DNA of 64,000 nt. Origin: Chelatococcus sp. HY11. GTDB taxonomy: Bacteria > Pseudomonadota > Alphaproteobacteria > Rhizobiales > Beijerinckiaceae. The DNA lies in NCBI RefSeq assembly GCF_018398335.1, contig NZ_JAHBRX010000001.1, positions 2,046,001 to 2,110,000 on the forward strand, in the 5' to 3' direction. A model generated the notes under the pieces. That model had not been told where the DNA came from. It searched no databases and saw nothing but the letters and a program-made list of their open reading frames with translations. Shown here one piece after another: positions 9,427-18,137 of the stretch. The translations under genes were made by a program, and so were the position numbers. Position 1 is the stretch's first letter. Each line of letters starts with the position of its first letter.

Positions 9427-10650
9427 ATGACGACCAGTCTCACGATCGATCGCCTGGGGCGGCGCGGCGACGGCGTCGCCCTGTATGAGAACGCGCCGGT
9501 GCATGTGCCCTACGCGTTGCCGGGCGAGACCGTGTCCGTGGCGCTTGACGGCGAGCGCACCGAATTGCTCGCAATCGACGAGGCGTCGCCAGCGCGACGC
9601 GCGCCGGAATGCTCCTATTTCACCCAGTGTGGCGGCTGCGCGACCCAGCATATGGACGAGACGCTCTACCGCCGGTGGAAGCGGGAACTGCTCGTCTCGG
9701 CGCTGGCCTGGGCCGGGATAGAGGTATCGGTTGACGATCTCCTCGACGCACACGGCGAAGGCCGGCGGCGCGTCACCTTCCATGCGCGCCTCGTGGACGG
9801 CAAGGCGGCCGTGGGCTTCATGGCGGCACGCAGCCATACGCTCGTGGCCATCGACCATTGTCCCGTGCTCACGCCGGGCCTGGCGCGCGCTCCGGCTGTC
9901 GCCAGGGCGCTCGCGGACGCCGTCGGCGTCCGCAAGCCTCTCGACATCCAGCTCACGGCAACGAGCGGCGGGCTTGATGTCGACATGCGCGGGCTCGGGC
10001 CGGCACGCGACAAGGAGCGCCTGGTCCTGACCACGCTGGCTAGCCATCTCGATCTCGCCCGCCTGTCCCTCCATGGCGAACTCATCGTCGAACGCCGGCC
10101 GCCAGGCATCATGATGGGACGCGCGCTCGTGTTGCCACCGCCCGGCGGCTTTCTTCAGGCGACCGCGATGGGCGAGGACACGCTGGGCCGGCTCGTCAGC
10201 GAAGCCTGCCAGGGCCGGAAGCGCGTCGCCGACCTTTTTGCGGGCTGTGGCCCCTTTGCGCTACGCTTGGCCGAGCGCAGCACCGTCCATGCGGTCGAAT
10301 CCTTCGCCCCCGCGCTCCAGGCTCTCGACAAGGCGGTTCGTGGCAAGCAGGGCCTGCGCCCGATCACCACCGAAAAAAGGGACCTGTTCCGCCGCCCGCT
10401 CCTGCCGCTCGAGCTCAATCGCTTCGACGCGGTGGTCTTTGATCCCCCGCGCGCCGGTGCGGAAGCGCAGGTCCGGGAAATCGCCGCCAGCAAATTGAAG
10501 CACGTGGTCGCCGTCTCCTGCGACGCGCAGACCTTCGCGCGGGATATGTCTGTTCTGATCGCGGCAGGTTTCTCGCTCCAGCGCGTGATACCGCTGGACC
10601 AGTTCCGATATTCTTCGCATATGGAAATCGTCGGAATTCTGAAACGTTGA
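9427..10650 (+). CDS. TrmA/RumA-family (uracil-5-)RNA methyltransferase
   Basis: This 407-residue enzyme of the class I SAM-dependent 5-methyluridine methyltransferases has an N-terminal OB/TRAM-like part (about 1-50). Four cysteines can hold a 4Fe-4S cluster: CSYFTQCGGC at about 59-68 and HCP near 140. The SAM site is VADLFAGCGPFALRLA (about 267-282). DPPRAG lies near 339, and the catalytic cysteine is in VAVSCDAQTFARD (about 356-368). The target base (rRNA or tRNA) cannot be assigned from sequence alone; RlmD- and RlmC-like roles are both possible. It is coupled to tlyA with 2 bases between. Confidence 0.9.
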   Translation: MTTSLTIDRLGRRGDGVALYENAPVHVPYALPGETVSVALDGERTELLAIDEASPARRAPECSYFTQCGGCATQHMDETLYRRWKRELLVSALAWAGIEVSVDDLLDAHGEGRRRVTFHARLVDGKAAVGFMAARSHTLVAIDHCPVLTPGLARAPAVARALADAVGVRKPLDIQLTATSGGLDVDMRGLGPARDKERLVLTTLASHLDLARLSLHGELIVERRPPGIMMGRALVLPPPGGFLQATAMGEDTLGRLVSEACQGRKRVADLFAGCGPFALRLAERSTVHAVESFAPALQALDKAVRGKQGLRPITTEKRDLFRRPLLPLELNRFDAVVFDPPRAGAEAQVREIAASKLKHVVAVSCDAQTFARDMSVLIAAGFSLQRVIPLDQFRYSSHMEIVGILKR

Positions 10651-10667
10651 GTAAAAGGCAGCGGCCG

Positions 10668-12077
10668 ATGGACAATGCGACTGTGATCGAGGCTCTGACG
10701 GCGATTGTCGGCGCGCCCTATGTGCTGACGGCATCTGAGGACATGGCCCCGTTCCTTCACGAACCCCGGGGGCTCTTCCACGGCACGGCGCGTGCGATCG
10801 TCAAACCGGCCTCGACGACGGAAGTCGCCGCTGTCATGCGGCTCGCCAACGACCTCGGCCTTGCTGTCGTACCGCAAGGCGGCAACACCGGCCTTGTCGG
10901 TGGCCAGACGCCGGACGCCCAGCGTCCCGCCATCGTGCTGTCACTGCAGCGCCTCGATCGTATCCGCGAGGTCGATGCGGTCACCGATACGATCACGGTG
11001 GACGGCGGGGTCACGTTGCTCAAGGTGCAGGAGGCGGCTGAAGCTGCTGACCGGCTGTTTCCGCTGTCGCTCGCCTCGGAGGGCTCCTGCACGATCGGCG
11101 GCAATATCGCCTCCAACGCCGGCGGCACGGCCGTTCTCGCCTATGGCAACACGCGCGATCTGGTGCTGGGACTGGAGGTAGTGCTCGCGGACGGGCGTAT
11201 CCTCAACACCCTCGGCAAGCTGCGCAAGGACAACACCGGCTACGACCTGAAGAATCTCTTCATCGGATCTGAAGGCAGCCTCGGCATCGTGACAGGGGCG
11301 GTGCTCAAGCTGTTCCCCCGACCACGCCAGCGCATCACGGTGTTCTGCGCGATTCCCTCGCCGGACGCCGCCGTGCAGCTTCTGGCGCGGGTCAAGTCGG
11401 AGATCGGCTCCAGCCTGACGACCTTCGAGATCATGCCGCGCATCGGCATCGAACTCGTCGTGCGGCACGCGCCCGGTGCGCGCGACCCCTTCGCCGAGCC
11501 ACATCCCTGGTATGTGCTGATCGAGCTGTCATCCCAGATCGAGGGCGATCTCGATGCCAAGCTTGAGCATTCCCTCGGCGGCGCTATCGAGGATGGCCTT
11601 GTACTGGACGCCGTGCTTGCGGCCTCGCTGGACCAGCGCCTTGCCTTCTGGGGCTTGCGCGAACACCTGTCGGAAGTGCAGGGTCGCGAGGGCGGCTCGA
11701 TCAAGCACGACGTCTCGGTCCCGATCGCGGAAATCCCGATACTGATCGAGGAGGCGAGCGCCGCCGCCGAGAAGCTGATCCCGGGCATCCGCCCCGTTCC
11801 CTTCGGCCATATCGGCGACGGCAACATCCATTTCAACTTCAGCCAGCCCGTCGATTGGGACAAGCAGGCCTTCCTCGACCGCTGGCATGACCTCAACGAG
11901 GTCGTTCACGCCATCGTCATCCGCCATGGCGGATCGATTTCCGCCGAGCATGGCATCGGGCGTCTCAAGCGCGCGGCGCTGCCCGCCGTGAAGGACCCGG
12001 TCGCCATGGAACTCATGCGCACATTGAAGGCGGCGCTCGACCCGTCCGGGATCCTCAATCCAGGCGTAATCGTTTAA
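10668..12077 (+). CDS. FAD-linked oxidoreductase, D-2-hydroxyglutarate/D-lactate dehydrogenase-like
   Basis: The 469-residue flavoprotein has an FAD-binding type 4 domain (about 35-215; VPQGGNTGLVGGQTP, GGNIASNAGGTAVLAYGNTRDLVLGLEVVLADG) and a C-terminal FAD-oxidase domain. The latter carries the motif PFGHIGDGNIHFN and the ending EHGIGRLKRAALP near residues 424-436. This family oxidises D-2-hydroxyacids such as D-2-hydroxyglutarate, passing electrons to a quinone or ETF. ETF-QO is also in this window (40-41.7 kb), but a direct link is inference. I chose the ATG at 10668 after AAAAGGCAGCGG; a TTG at 10647 overlaps the previous stop. Confidence 0.88.
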   Translation: MDNATVIEALTAIVGAPYVLTASEDMAPFLHEPRGLFHGTARAIVKPASTTEVAAVMRLANDLGLAVVPQGGNTGLVGGQTPDAQRPAIVLSLQRLDRIREVDAVTDTITVDGGVTLLKVQEAAEAADRLFPLSLASEGSCTIGGNIASNAGGTAVLAYGNTRDLVLGLEVVLADGRILNTLGKLRKDNTGYDLKNLFIGSEGSLGIVTGAVLKLFPRPRQRITVFCAIPSPDAAVQLLARVKSEIGSSLTTFEIMPRIGIELVVRHAPGARDPFAEPHPWYVLIELSSQIEGDLDAKLEHSLGGAIEDGLVLDAVLAASLDQRLAFWGLREHLSEVQGREGGSIKHDVSVPIAEIPILIEEASAAAEKLIPGIRPVPFGHIGDGNIHFNFSQPVDWDKQAFLDRWHDLNEVVHAIVIRHGGSISAEHGIGRLKRAALPAVKDPVAMELMRTLKAALDPSGILNPGVIV

Positions 12078-12099
12078 ATCTGAGATCGTTAGCGGCGCT

Positions 12100-12121
12100 G
12101 GCTGCGTGACATCACGCAGCC
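12100..12121. terminator. Strong palindromic stem-loop downstream of the FAD oxidoreductase gene
   Basis: GGCTGCGTGA (12100-12109) and TCACGCAGCC (12112-12121) are perfect inverted repeats separated by two bases. As RNA this would be an 8-bp stem closing a six-base loop. There is no U-run. Its place 22 bases after the stop suggests a terminator or 3'-end stabiliser, but an operator for the next gene is possible. Confidence 0.5.
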
Positions 12122-12200
12122 GCTTCCGCGACGCGGTCACCCCCATTGATAGGATGGGCACTCCTGCCCGTGTGGCTTGCAACGTGGCCACCCCCTATCC

Positions 12201-12638
12201 ATGGTGTTGCGTGACATGCGTATTTTGCGATCGGTTCTGGCGGCTGCTTTCCTCGTGGCCGCGGTTTTTCCGGCCTTGTCGGCCCCGCAAAGCCAGCGCA
12301 AGGCAACAGCCGTATCGTCGCCGTCATTTCAGACAGAGGCGGCCCTGAAGGCCGAGACGCCAAGGCGCGGCAAGACGGGCGAGGCTTCCAAATCGCCAAT
12401 GCCGCAAGGCGGCAAGGGGAAGCCCGCCCCTAGCGCCTCCCCTGGTAAAATCTCCTGTCAGGTCGAGAGAATCTGCCAGGAAATGAAACGTCCGGTGCGC
12501 GAAGTCGTGACGGCCTGCTCCATGATCAAGCCCTCCCCCGACGTGCCGCCACGGCGGCTCTGCACGGAGAAAGTCGCGAGCGGAGAACGCTCAGGGCCCG
12601 AATTGTGCCGATCGGCGAAAATCTGCAAAGCCCGCTAG
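12201..12638 (+). CDS. Small exported protein with six cysteines, function unknown
   Basis: The 145-residue product begins with a signal peptide (charged RILR, hydrophobic SVLAAAFLVAAVFPAL, cleavage near ALSA-PQ). A low-complexity Lys/Pro/Ser segment (about 30-85) follows, then a compact C-terminal part with six cysteines spaced as in SCQVERIC, TACSMI, RLCTEK and ELCRSAKIC. An even number of cysteines in an exported protein suggests disulfides. I do not recognise the family. ATG at 12216 is an alternative start that gives a more typical signal peptide. It stands alone, between the hairpin at 12100 and a hairpin at 12672. Confidence 0.65.
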   Translation: MVLRDMRILRSVLAAAFLVAAVFPALSAPQSQRKATAVSSPSFQTEAALKAETPRRGKTGEASKSPMPQGGKGKPAPSASPGKISCQVERICQEMKRPVREVVTACSMIKPSPDVPPRRLCTEKVASGERSGPELCRSAKICKAR

Positions 12639-12924
12639 GGCGTTAACCTGATCCGCGGAGAAAATGAATCACAGGCGTCAGGGGCAAACGCCTGCACGCG
12701 GCGATGATCCTGATTCAAGCCCGCGATCTATCCCCTTGCGCCACCAGCGCAATTTCCGCCAGCCCCGTTGATAGATAGACAAACCGCCTCATCCGCCGAA
12801 ATCGGAACGAGGCCGTGGAAACCTTTCGTTAACCATAAAAATCAACGATTTACGTCGGTTTGCGCAGATACTGATTCAAGCGTCATCACGTCAGTCGCTG
12901 TACCGACGCGCCTCAGGACAACCG
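12639..12924. other. Convergent intergenic region with a stem-loop at 12672-12694
   Basis: No gene is visible between the small exported protein and the end of corA. CAGGCGT (12672-12678) and ACGCCTG (12688-12694) form a 7-bp stem with a 9-base loop, about 35 bases after the plus-strand stop; there is no clear U-run. The rest (12700-12924) is A/T-richer than its neighbours and shows nothing I can name. Confidence 0.5.
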
Positions 12925-13920
12925 CTACAGCCAGCGCTTCCAGCGGAAGAAGAGATAAGGCGCGACAGCTGCCGCGATCATGAAGCTGATGGCGAGGGGA
13001 TAGCCGAACTCCCATTGCAGCTCGGGCATGATCTGGAAATTCATGCCGTAGATCGAGGCGACCAGCGTCGGCGGCATGAAGATGACGGCCACCACCGAGA
13101 ACAGCTTGATGATGTTGTTCTGCTCGAGATTGACGAGGCCGAGGGAAGCATCGAGCAGGAACTGGATCTTGTTGGACTGGAAGGTAGCGTGTTCCTCGAG
13201 GGACTGGAGATCGCGCAGCGTGGTGCGCACCTGCTCCCTGAGCTCCTTGGGCGCCTTGGTTGTCCGGTAGCTCGCGGAGAGGAAGAGGAGCACGCGCTCG
13301 ATCGACACCAGGCTCTCCCGGCTCATCGAGATCAGCGTGCCATAGCGACCAAGAGCCTGCAGGGTGTCATAGTAGTCGCCGCGCTTGCGCACCATGCCCG
13401 GCGCTTTCTCGAAGATGTCCTGCGAGACGCGATCGATGCGGTCGGCCGTTGCCTGCAGCACCTCGGCGGCCCGATCGATGACCGTTTCCAGCAAGCCCAC
13501 GACGATGGCATCGGCTGTCGGGCCACACCCGCCCGGCCGCGATGCGCGATTGGCGAACATGGCGAAGGCCTTGGGCTCGTCATAGCGCACCGTCACCAAC
13601 GCGTTGTCCTTGACGATGAAGGTGACGCCCGCCATCTGCGGCTCGTTCGCGACATTGAACAACAGCCGTGCCGTCATGTAGCGCGCGCCATGCTCCAGAT
13701 AGAGCAGTTCCGAAGGCTCGATGTCGTCCATGTCCTCGCGGGTCGGAATCTCGATGCCGAGATGCTGCTCCACGAGTTTGTCCTCGACCGCGGTCGGGCT
13801 GACCAGATCCAGCCAGAGCGTGCTCTCCGGAATAACGCCGTCGGCCGGCACGACGCTGCGCTCCAGCCGCATCTCGACATCACGAGTGAAATCCTGAGGC
13901 GCTCTATAGGCTACGAGCAT
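12925..13920 (-). CDS. corA: CorA-family magnesium/divalent cation transporter
   Basis: The 331-residue protein has the CorA layout: a large cytoplasmic N-terminal domain with long helices (about 1-265), then two C-terminal membrane helices. The first ends in the signature YGMNF (residues about 291-295), followed by the periplasmic loop with MPEL and the last helix ending in RWKRWL. CorA forms a pentameric Mg2+ channel, with some members moving Co2+ or Ni2+. The GMN pore motif is intact. No Mg2+-sensing leader is evident upstream; that region instead holds a palindromic repeat element at 14064-14222. Confidence 0.94.
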   Translation of the reverse strand: MLVAYRAPQDFTRDVEMRLERSVVPADGVIPESTLWLDLVSPTAVEDKLVEQHLGIEIPTREDMDDIEPSELLYLEHGARYMTARLLFNVANEPQMAGVTFIVKDNALVTVRYDEPKAFAMFANRASRPGGCGPTADAIVVGLLETVIDRAAEVLQATADRIDRVSQDIFEKAPGMVRKRGDYYDTLQALGRYGTLISMSRESLVSIERVLLFLSASYRTTKAPKELREQVRTTLRDLQSLEEHATFQSNKIQFLLDASLGLVNLEQNNIIKLFSVVAVIFMPPTLVASIYGMNFQIMPELQWEFGYPLAISFMIAAAVAPYLFFRWKRWL

Positions 13921-14063
13921 GGTCTCTCCCTGGCTTCAATCGGCTGGCGTGAAGACATGAACCACCTCCGGCGCCTTGCTCAATCAGCAGAAGCCCGGTC
14001 TCACCTGATCGTCTATCACATCTCTCTATATGCGATATGTGACAAGTCTCTGCGCCTGGTACT

Positions 14064-14222
14064 CCCCCACCCTTACCTCTCCCGCAAGGCGCCGCAAAGG
14101 GAAGGAGGGAATCGTTGCACCTCGCGCCTTTGCAATTGTCCCGCTGCGACGCAACCCTTGACCTTTGAATCTCCAACATTACCGCTCCCCTGCCCCTTGC
14201 GGGGAGGGGTAAGAGGTGGGGG
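14064..14222. repeat. MITE-like palindromic element with imperfect ~28-bp terminal inverted repeats
   Basis: The left end (14064-14089: a run of C, then CACCCTTACCTCTCCC and GCAAGG) is nearly the reverse complement of the right end (14193-14222: CCCCTTGC, then GGGGAGGGG and TAAGAGGTGGGGG). The interior has no coding potential. Short G/C-rich palindromes of this kind are dispersed intergenic repeats in many Rhizobiales. It lies between the end of the acyl-CoA dehydrogenase gene and the start of corA. Confidence 0.65.
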
Positions 14223-14233
14223 TAGCCGGCGCC

Positions 14234-16012
14234 TCAAGCGAACAGCACCGCCTCACCCTCCCCGAGCACGCCGGCGCCTCCCATGACCTCGGCCGCCAGG
14301 CCATCCGCCCCGATGGTGATATGGTCCGCGAAGAAGCGCGCCAGCGCTTCATGGGTGGCGCTCCCCGGCGCATCGTGGTCGTCGGCAAGCGCGATGTCCG
14401 CGAGTGAGGCCAGCCCCTGTACGATCGCGAACAACCTAAGATAGGGCGTCGCGCCTGCCAGCGCATCGTCGGTCCGGCCGCCCTGCAAGACCGACAGGAG
14501 GTAGCTCGTCGCACGGTCGAGACTTTCGACCGCGCCGCGCAAGCGCGCCGCCGTCACCCCAAGGCCCGGCCGATTGGCGGCGAGGAGGCGTGTGCCGGTG
14601 CGGCGGATGGCTGCGATCTGGGCGTGGACGGCCGCCCCGTCCGACTGGCCGATCTTGCGGGTGACGAGGTCGATAGCCTGGATGCCATTCGTTCCCTCGT
14701 AAATCATGGCGATACGGGCATCGCGCAGATGCTGGGCGGCGCCGGTCTCCTCGATGTAGCCCATGCCGCCATGGACCTGTACGCCGAGGGACGCGACCTC
14801 GAAGCCGATATCGGTCGAAAAGGCCTTGGCGATCGGCGTCAGCAGCGAGGCCGTCTCATGGGCGCGCTGGCGCTCGGTCGCGTCGGGCGCGAGCCGGGCA
14901 CGATCGAGCGCGCTCGCTGTGAGGTAGCAGATGGCGCGCGCGGCCTGGGTGAGCGCCTTCATGGTCATCAGCATCCGGCGGACGTCCGGAAATGCGATGA
15001 TCGGCGCGGACTGGCCGGGCGGGGTGTCCGGACGCCGCCCCTGGCGGCGCTCCCGCGCGTAGCTCAACGCCTGCTGACAGGCCCGTTCGGCCACGCCGAC
15101 CCCCTGCAAGCCGACGGCGAGACGCGCATTGTTCATCATCGTGAACATGCAGGCGAGGCCCCGGTTCTCCTCTCCCACCAGATAGGCCGTGGCGCCGCCG
15201 TTGTCGCCAAAGGACATAACGCAAGTGGGAGACCCATGAATGCCGAGCTTGTGCTCCAGGGATTGGCAGACGACGTCATTGCGCGCGCCGAGGCTGCCAT
15301 CCGGGTTCACAATGAACTTCGGCACCAGGAACAGCGAGATCCCGCGATTGCCGGGCGGGGCATCGGGGAGCCGGGCGAGGACCATATGTACGATATTGTC
15401 GGTGAGATCGTGCTCGCCATAGGTGATGAAAATCTTCGTTCCCGTGACACGGTAGGTGCCGTCGGCCGCGCGCTCGGCCCGCGTGTTGAGCGCGCTGAGG
15501 TCGGTGCCGGCCTGAGGTTCGGTGAGGTTCATGGTGCCCATCCACTCGCCCGACACGAGTTGGGGCAGATAGAGCCTGCGCAATTCCGACGTGCCGTGGA
15601 TGTCGAGCGCCTCTATGCCCGCCGCGGTGAGGGTTGGGCCGATCGCGAAAGCCATGGAGCCGGAGTTCCAGAGTTCGAGGCACGCTACCTGCACCAGCAT
15701 CGGCAGGCGCTGCCCTCCCCACTCCTCCGACGCCACGAGACCGTTCCAGCCGCCGGCCGCCCAGACGCGATAAGCGTCGCGCCACCCCGGCGTGGTCACG
15801 ACCCGGCCGTCGATCAGCCTGGCCCCGTCGGTGTCACCCGCGCGATTGAGCGGCGCAATCACCTCTTCCGCGAAGGTGCCCGCCTCCCCAAGAATGGCGG
15901 CGATGAGATCCACCGACAGATCGCCATAGAGGCCTTCCCGAATCGCCTCGTCGCAGCCAGCGGCGTGACGCATGGTGGCCATGATATCTGACAAGGGCGC
16001 GCGATAAGTCAT
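14234..16012 (-). CDS. Acyl-CoA dehydrogenase (long, about 590-residue subgroup)
   Basis: The 592-residue protein belongs to the longer acyl-CoA dehydrogenases with an extra C-terminal domain, the subgroup that includes 3-methylmercaptopropionyl-CoA dehydrogenase DmdC. The FAD/substrate segment MNLTEPQAGTDLSALNTRA is near 158-176, with GTKIFITYGEH after it. The catalytic-base region reads ARIAMIYEGTNGIQAIDLV near 428-446, so the glutamate is present. It would dehydrogenate acyl-CoA and pass electrons through ETF to ETF-QO (gene at 39977-41653). Substrate chain length cannot be read from the sequence. The start is the first ATG (MTYRAPLSDI), the usual start for this group. Confidence 0.92.
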   Translation of the reverse strand: MTYRAPLSDIMATMRHAAGCDEAIREGLYGDLSVDLIAAILGEAGTFAEEVIAPLNRAGDTDGARLIDGRVVTTPGWRDAYRVWAAGGWNGLVASEEWGGQRLPMLVQVACLELWNSGSMAFAIGPTLTAAGIEALDIHGTSELRRLYLPQLVSGEWMGTMNLTEPQAGTDLSALNTRAERAADGTYRVTGTKIFITYGEHDLTDNIVHMVLARLPDAPPGNRGISLFLVPKFIVNPDGSLGARNDVVCQSLEHKLGIHGSPTCVMSFGDNGGATAYLVGEENRGLACMFTMMNNARLAVGLQGVGVAERACQQALSYARERRQGRRPDTPPGQSAPIIAFPDVRRMLMTMKALTQAARAICYLTASALDRARLAPDATERQRAHETASLLTPIAKAFSTDIGFEVASLGVQVHGGMGYIEETGAAQHLRDARIAMIYEGTNGIQAIDLVTRKIGQSDGAAVHAQIAAIRRTGTRLLAANRPGLGVTAARLRGAVESLDRATSYLLSVLQGGRTDDALAGATPYLRLFAIVQGLASLADIALADDHDAPGSATHEALARFFADHITIGADGLAAEVMGGAGVLGEGEAVLFA

Positions 16013-16221
16013 TGGATCCCTCCCACCGGCATTCAGTCGTCAAGCATTTCCACGAGTGTGCCGTTCGCCGAAATGCCCCAATTCCTTGCTTGATCGCATT
16101 TCCCTCACGCGAGCCGGAGTCCATTTCGCGTGAAAATGCTCTATGGCTTGACGGCAGCGCAGGACGCCGCGTAAGCCCCACCTCATATCATGACAGCAGT
16201 TGCAGAAGTGAGAAGCGGCCC

Positions 16222-17214
16222 ATGGCGACCAGCGTTCCCCCTGTGGCGACGGAATGCCTGGCGGTCGACGCGGCGGGCATCGCCCGCGCGGCTAGTCTTC
16301 TGAAGGCGGGGCGGCTTGTCGCCTTCCCGACGGAGACTGTCTATGGCCTTGGCGGCGATGCGACCCAGGGCGCGGCCGTCGCAGCGATCTATGCGGCCAA
16401 GGGCCGGCCCCAGTTCAATCCGCTGATCTCCCATGTCGCCGACTTCACGGCGGCCCGCAAGCTCGGCCAGTTCAACGCGCTCGCCTGCAGGCTCGCCGAT
16501 GCCTTCTGGCCGGGTCCGCTGACCCTCGTCGTGCCCCGCGCGCCGGACTGCCCGGTATCGGAGCTCGCGAGCGCCGGGCTCGACAGCATCGCCATCCGCA
16601 TCCCCGCCCATCCCGTCGCGCTCGATCTGCTGCGCACTGTCGGGTGTCCACTCGCCGCGCCCTCCGCCAATCCCTCGGGCGGCGTGAGCCCCACGACGGC
16701 CGCCCACGTGCTGGGCGATCTCGATGGGGTCATCGCCGCCGTGATCGATGGCGGCGCGACGGTTGTCGGTCTGGAGTCGACGGTCGTGTCGTGTCTGGAA
16801 GACAGACCTCGCCTTCTGCGGCCTGGAGGCACCAGTCGCCGCGCGATCGAGGAGGTGCTGGGCATGGCGCTGGACACGCCCGACGAGGCTGATGCGACAG
16901 CGCCGCACTCCCCCGGGCAGCTCGCCTCGCACTATGCCCCTCATGCGAGCCTGCGCATGAACGCCACAACGATTGTACCCGGCGAGGCCGTGCTTCTTTT
17001 CGGCCGCGAGCGGCCTGCCGGCCTTGAGCGTGCGGCGATGGTGCTGAACCTCAGCGAGACCGGCGACCTGATCGAAGCCGCAGCCAACCTTTTTTCCCAC
17101 CTGCGCCGGATCGATGCGACACGGCCGGCGGCCATCGCCGTCACCCCCGTTCCCGATCATGACCTGGGCGAGGCCATCAACGACCGGCTGCGGCGGGCCG
17201 CGGCTCCGCGCTGA
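16222..17214 (+). CDS. tsaC: L-threonylcarbamoyladenylate synthase, Sua5 type
   Basis: This enzyme makes threonylcarbamoyl-AMP from threonine, bicarbonate and ATP for the t6A37 modification of tRNA. The N-terminal YrdC domain (about 15-205) has RLVAFPTETVYGLGGDA, KGRPQFNPLISHV, WPGPLTLVVP and APSANPSG. A Sua5 C-terminal domain follows after HSPGQLASHYAPHA (about 235-248), which makes it the longer 330-residue Sua5 form. The ATG at 16222 follows AGAAGCGG; the frame extends upstream, but those codons look non-coding. It converges with wrbA. Confidence 0.93.
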   Translation: MATSVPPVATECLAVDAAGIARAASLLKAGRLVAFPTETVYGLGGDATQGAAVAAIYAAKGRPQFNPLISHVADFTAARKLGQFNALACRLADAFWPGPLTLVVPRAPDCPVSELASAGLDSIAIRIPAHPVALDLLRTVGCPLAAPSANPSGGVSPTTAAHVLGDLDGVIAAVIDGGATVVGLESTVVSCLEDRPRLLRPGGTSRRAIEEVLGMALDTPDEADATAPHSPGQLASHYAPHASLRMNATTIVPGEAVLLFGRERPAGLERAAMVLNLSETGDLIEAAANLFSHLRRIDATRPAAIAVTPVPDHDLGEAINDRLRRAAAPR

Positions 17215-17231
17215 ACCTCGCGAAAAAGACA

Positions 17232-17254
17232 ATGGCCGGGACGAGCCCGGCCAT
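17232..17254 (+). terminator. Stem-loop after tsaC
   Basis: ATGGCCGGG (17232-17240) and CCCGGCCAT (17246-17254) form a perfect 9-bp stem with a 5-base loop, 18 bases after the tsaC stop. An A-run (GAAAAAGAC) precedes it and no U-run follows, so it is a plausible but not textbook terminator. Confidence 0.55.
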
Positions 17255-17277
17255 GATCGAAAGACGGTCCAGCGTGC

Positions 17278-17383
17278 GGTTAGAGCGCGTTTCGATCTGA
17301 TTGCATCACATCGGCGCTCTAACCTCATTTTTTCAAGCATAATCTTATCGACCCTCGTTTCACTCGGGTCGGATCATGCTCTA
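17278..17383. repeat. Composite palindromic repeat between convergent tsaC and wrbA
   Basis: The first hairpin is GGTTAGAGCGC (17278-17288) with GCGCTCTAACC (17314-17324), a perfect 11-bp inverted repeat. A second pairs AGCAT near 17336 with ATGCT near 17376 around an inner GACCC/GGGTC stem. The GAGCATGATC type of end is familiar from dispersed repeats of Rhizobiales. Its right end reaches the stop codon of wrbA, so it may act as the 3' end of both transcripts. Confidence 0.6.
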
Positions 17384-17980
17384 GCCAGCGAGCTTCGCGG
17401 CGATCGTCGCAACATGCTTGCCCTGGAAGCGAGCGCCATCGAGCTCGACGGCGGAGGGCTGGCGGCTCCCATCGGCGCCGGCGATGGTCGAGGCGCCGTA
17501 GGGTGAGCCACCCTTGATCTCTTCGAGGCCCATCTGGCCGGCGAAGGCATAGGGCAGCCCGACGACGACAAAACCATGATGGAGAAGCGTCGGCAGGAAG
17601 GTCAGGATGGTGGATTCCTGGCCACCATGCTGGGTGGCCGACGAGGTGAAGGCAGAGCCCACCTTGCCAACCAGGGCACCCGTGGCCCACAGCCCGCCGG
17701 TCTGGTCGATGAAGGCGCGCATCTGTGAGGCAAAGCTGCCGTAGCGGGTCGGCGCGCCGAAAATGATGGCGTCATACTCAGGAAGCTCGGCGACGGTGGC
17801 GACCGGGGCCTGCTGATCGAGCTTGAAACCCGCGCCCTTCGCGGTTTCTTCGGGCACAGTCTCCGGCACACGCTTCACGACAACCTCAGCACCCGCCTCC
17901 CGCGCGCCCTCGGCAACCGCCTGGGCCATGGCCTCGATGTGGCCGTAGGAGGAGTAGTACAGGACAAGAACCTTCGCCAT
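17381..17980 (-). CDS. wrbA: NAD(P)H:quinone oxidoreductase, WrbA family
   Basis: This 199-residue flavodoxin-like protein begins [19 protein letters not shown], with the FMN phosphate loop, followed by the family segments [22 protein letters not shown] and [12 protein letters not shown], and then [10 protein letters not shown]. WrbA is a tetrameric FMN enzyme that reduces quinones by two electrons, limiting semiquinone formation. The ATG at 17980 has GGAG 8 bases upstream; the longer frame to 18007 has no family similarity. It stands alone and is convergent with tsaC. Confidence 0.95.
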   Translation of the reverse strand: MAKVLVLYYSSYGHIEAMAQAVAEGAREAGAEVVVKRVPETVPEETAKGAGFKLDQQAPVATVAELPEYDAIIFGAPTRYGSFASQMRAFIDQTGGLWATGALVGKVGSAFTSSATQHGGQESTILTFLPTLLHHGFVVVGLPYAFAGQMGLEEIKGGSPYGASTIAGADGSRQPSAVELDGARFQGKHVATIAAKLAG

Positions 17981-18137
17981 CATTCGATCTCCGTGATCGT
18001 CTGTCACCAGGGTCCGCCGCTACAGACATCGCCGGCGACCTCATGAGGGAAGATATACCTCGTACGGATGCAAGACGAAGCGCGAAGCTTGCAAGACTGA
18101 CATTGCATTGGCGCAATATCAGTCGCACGTCGTGCAA

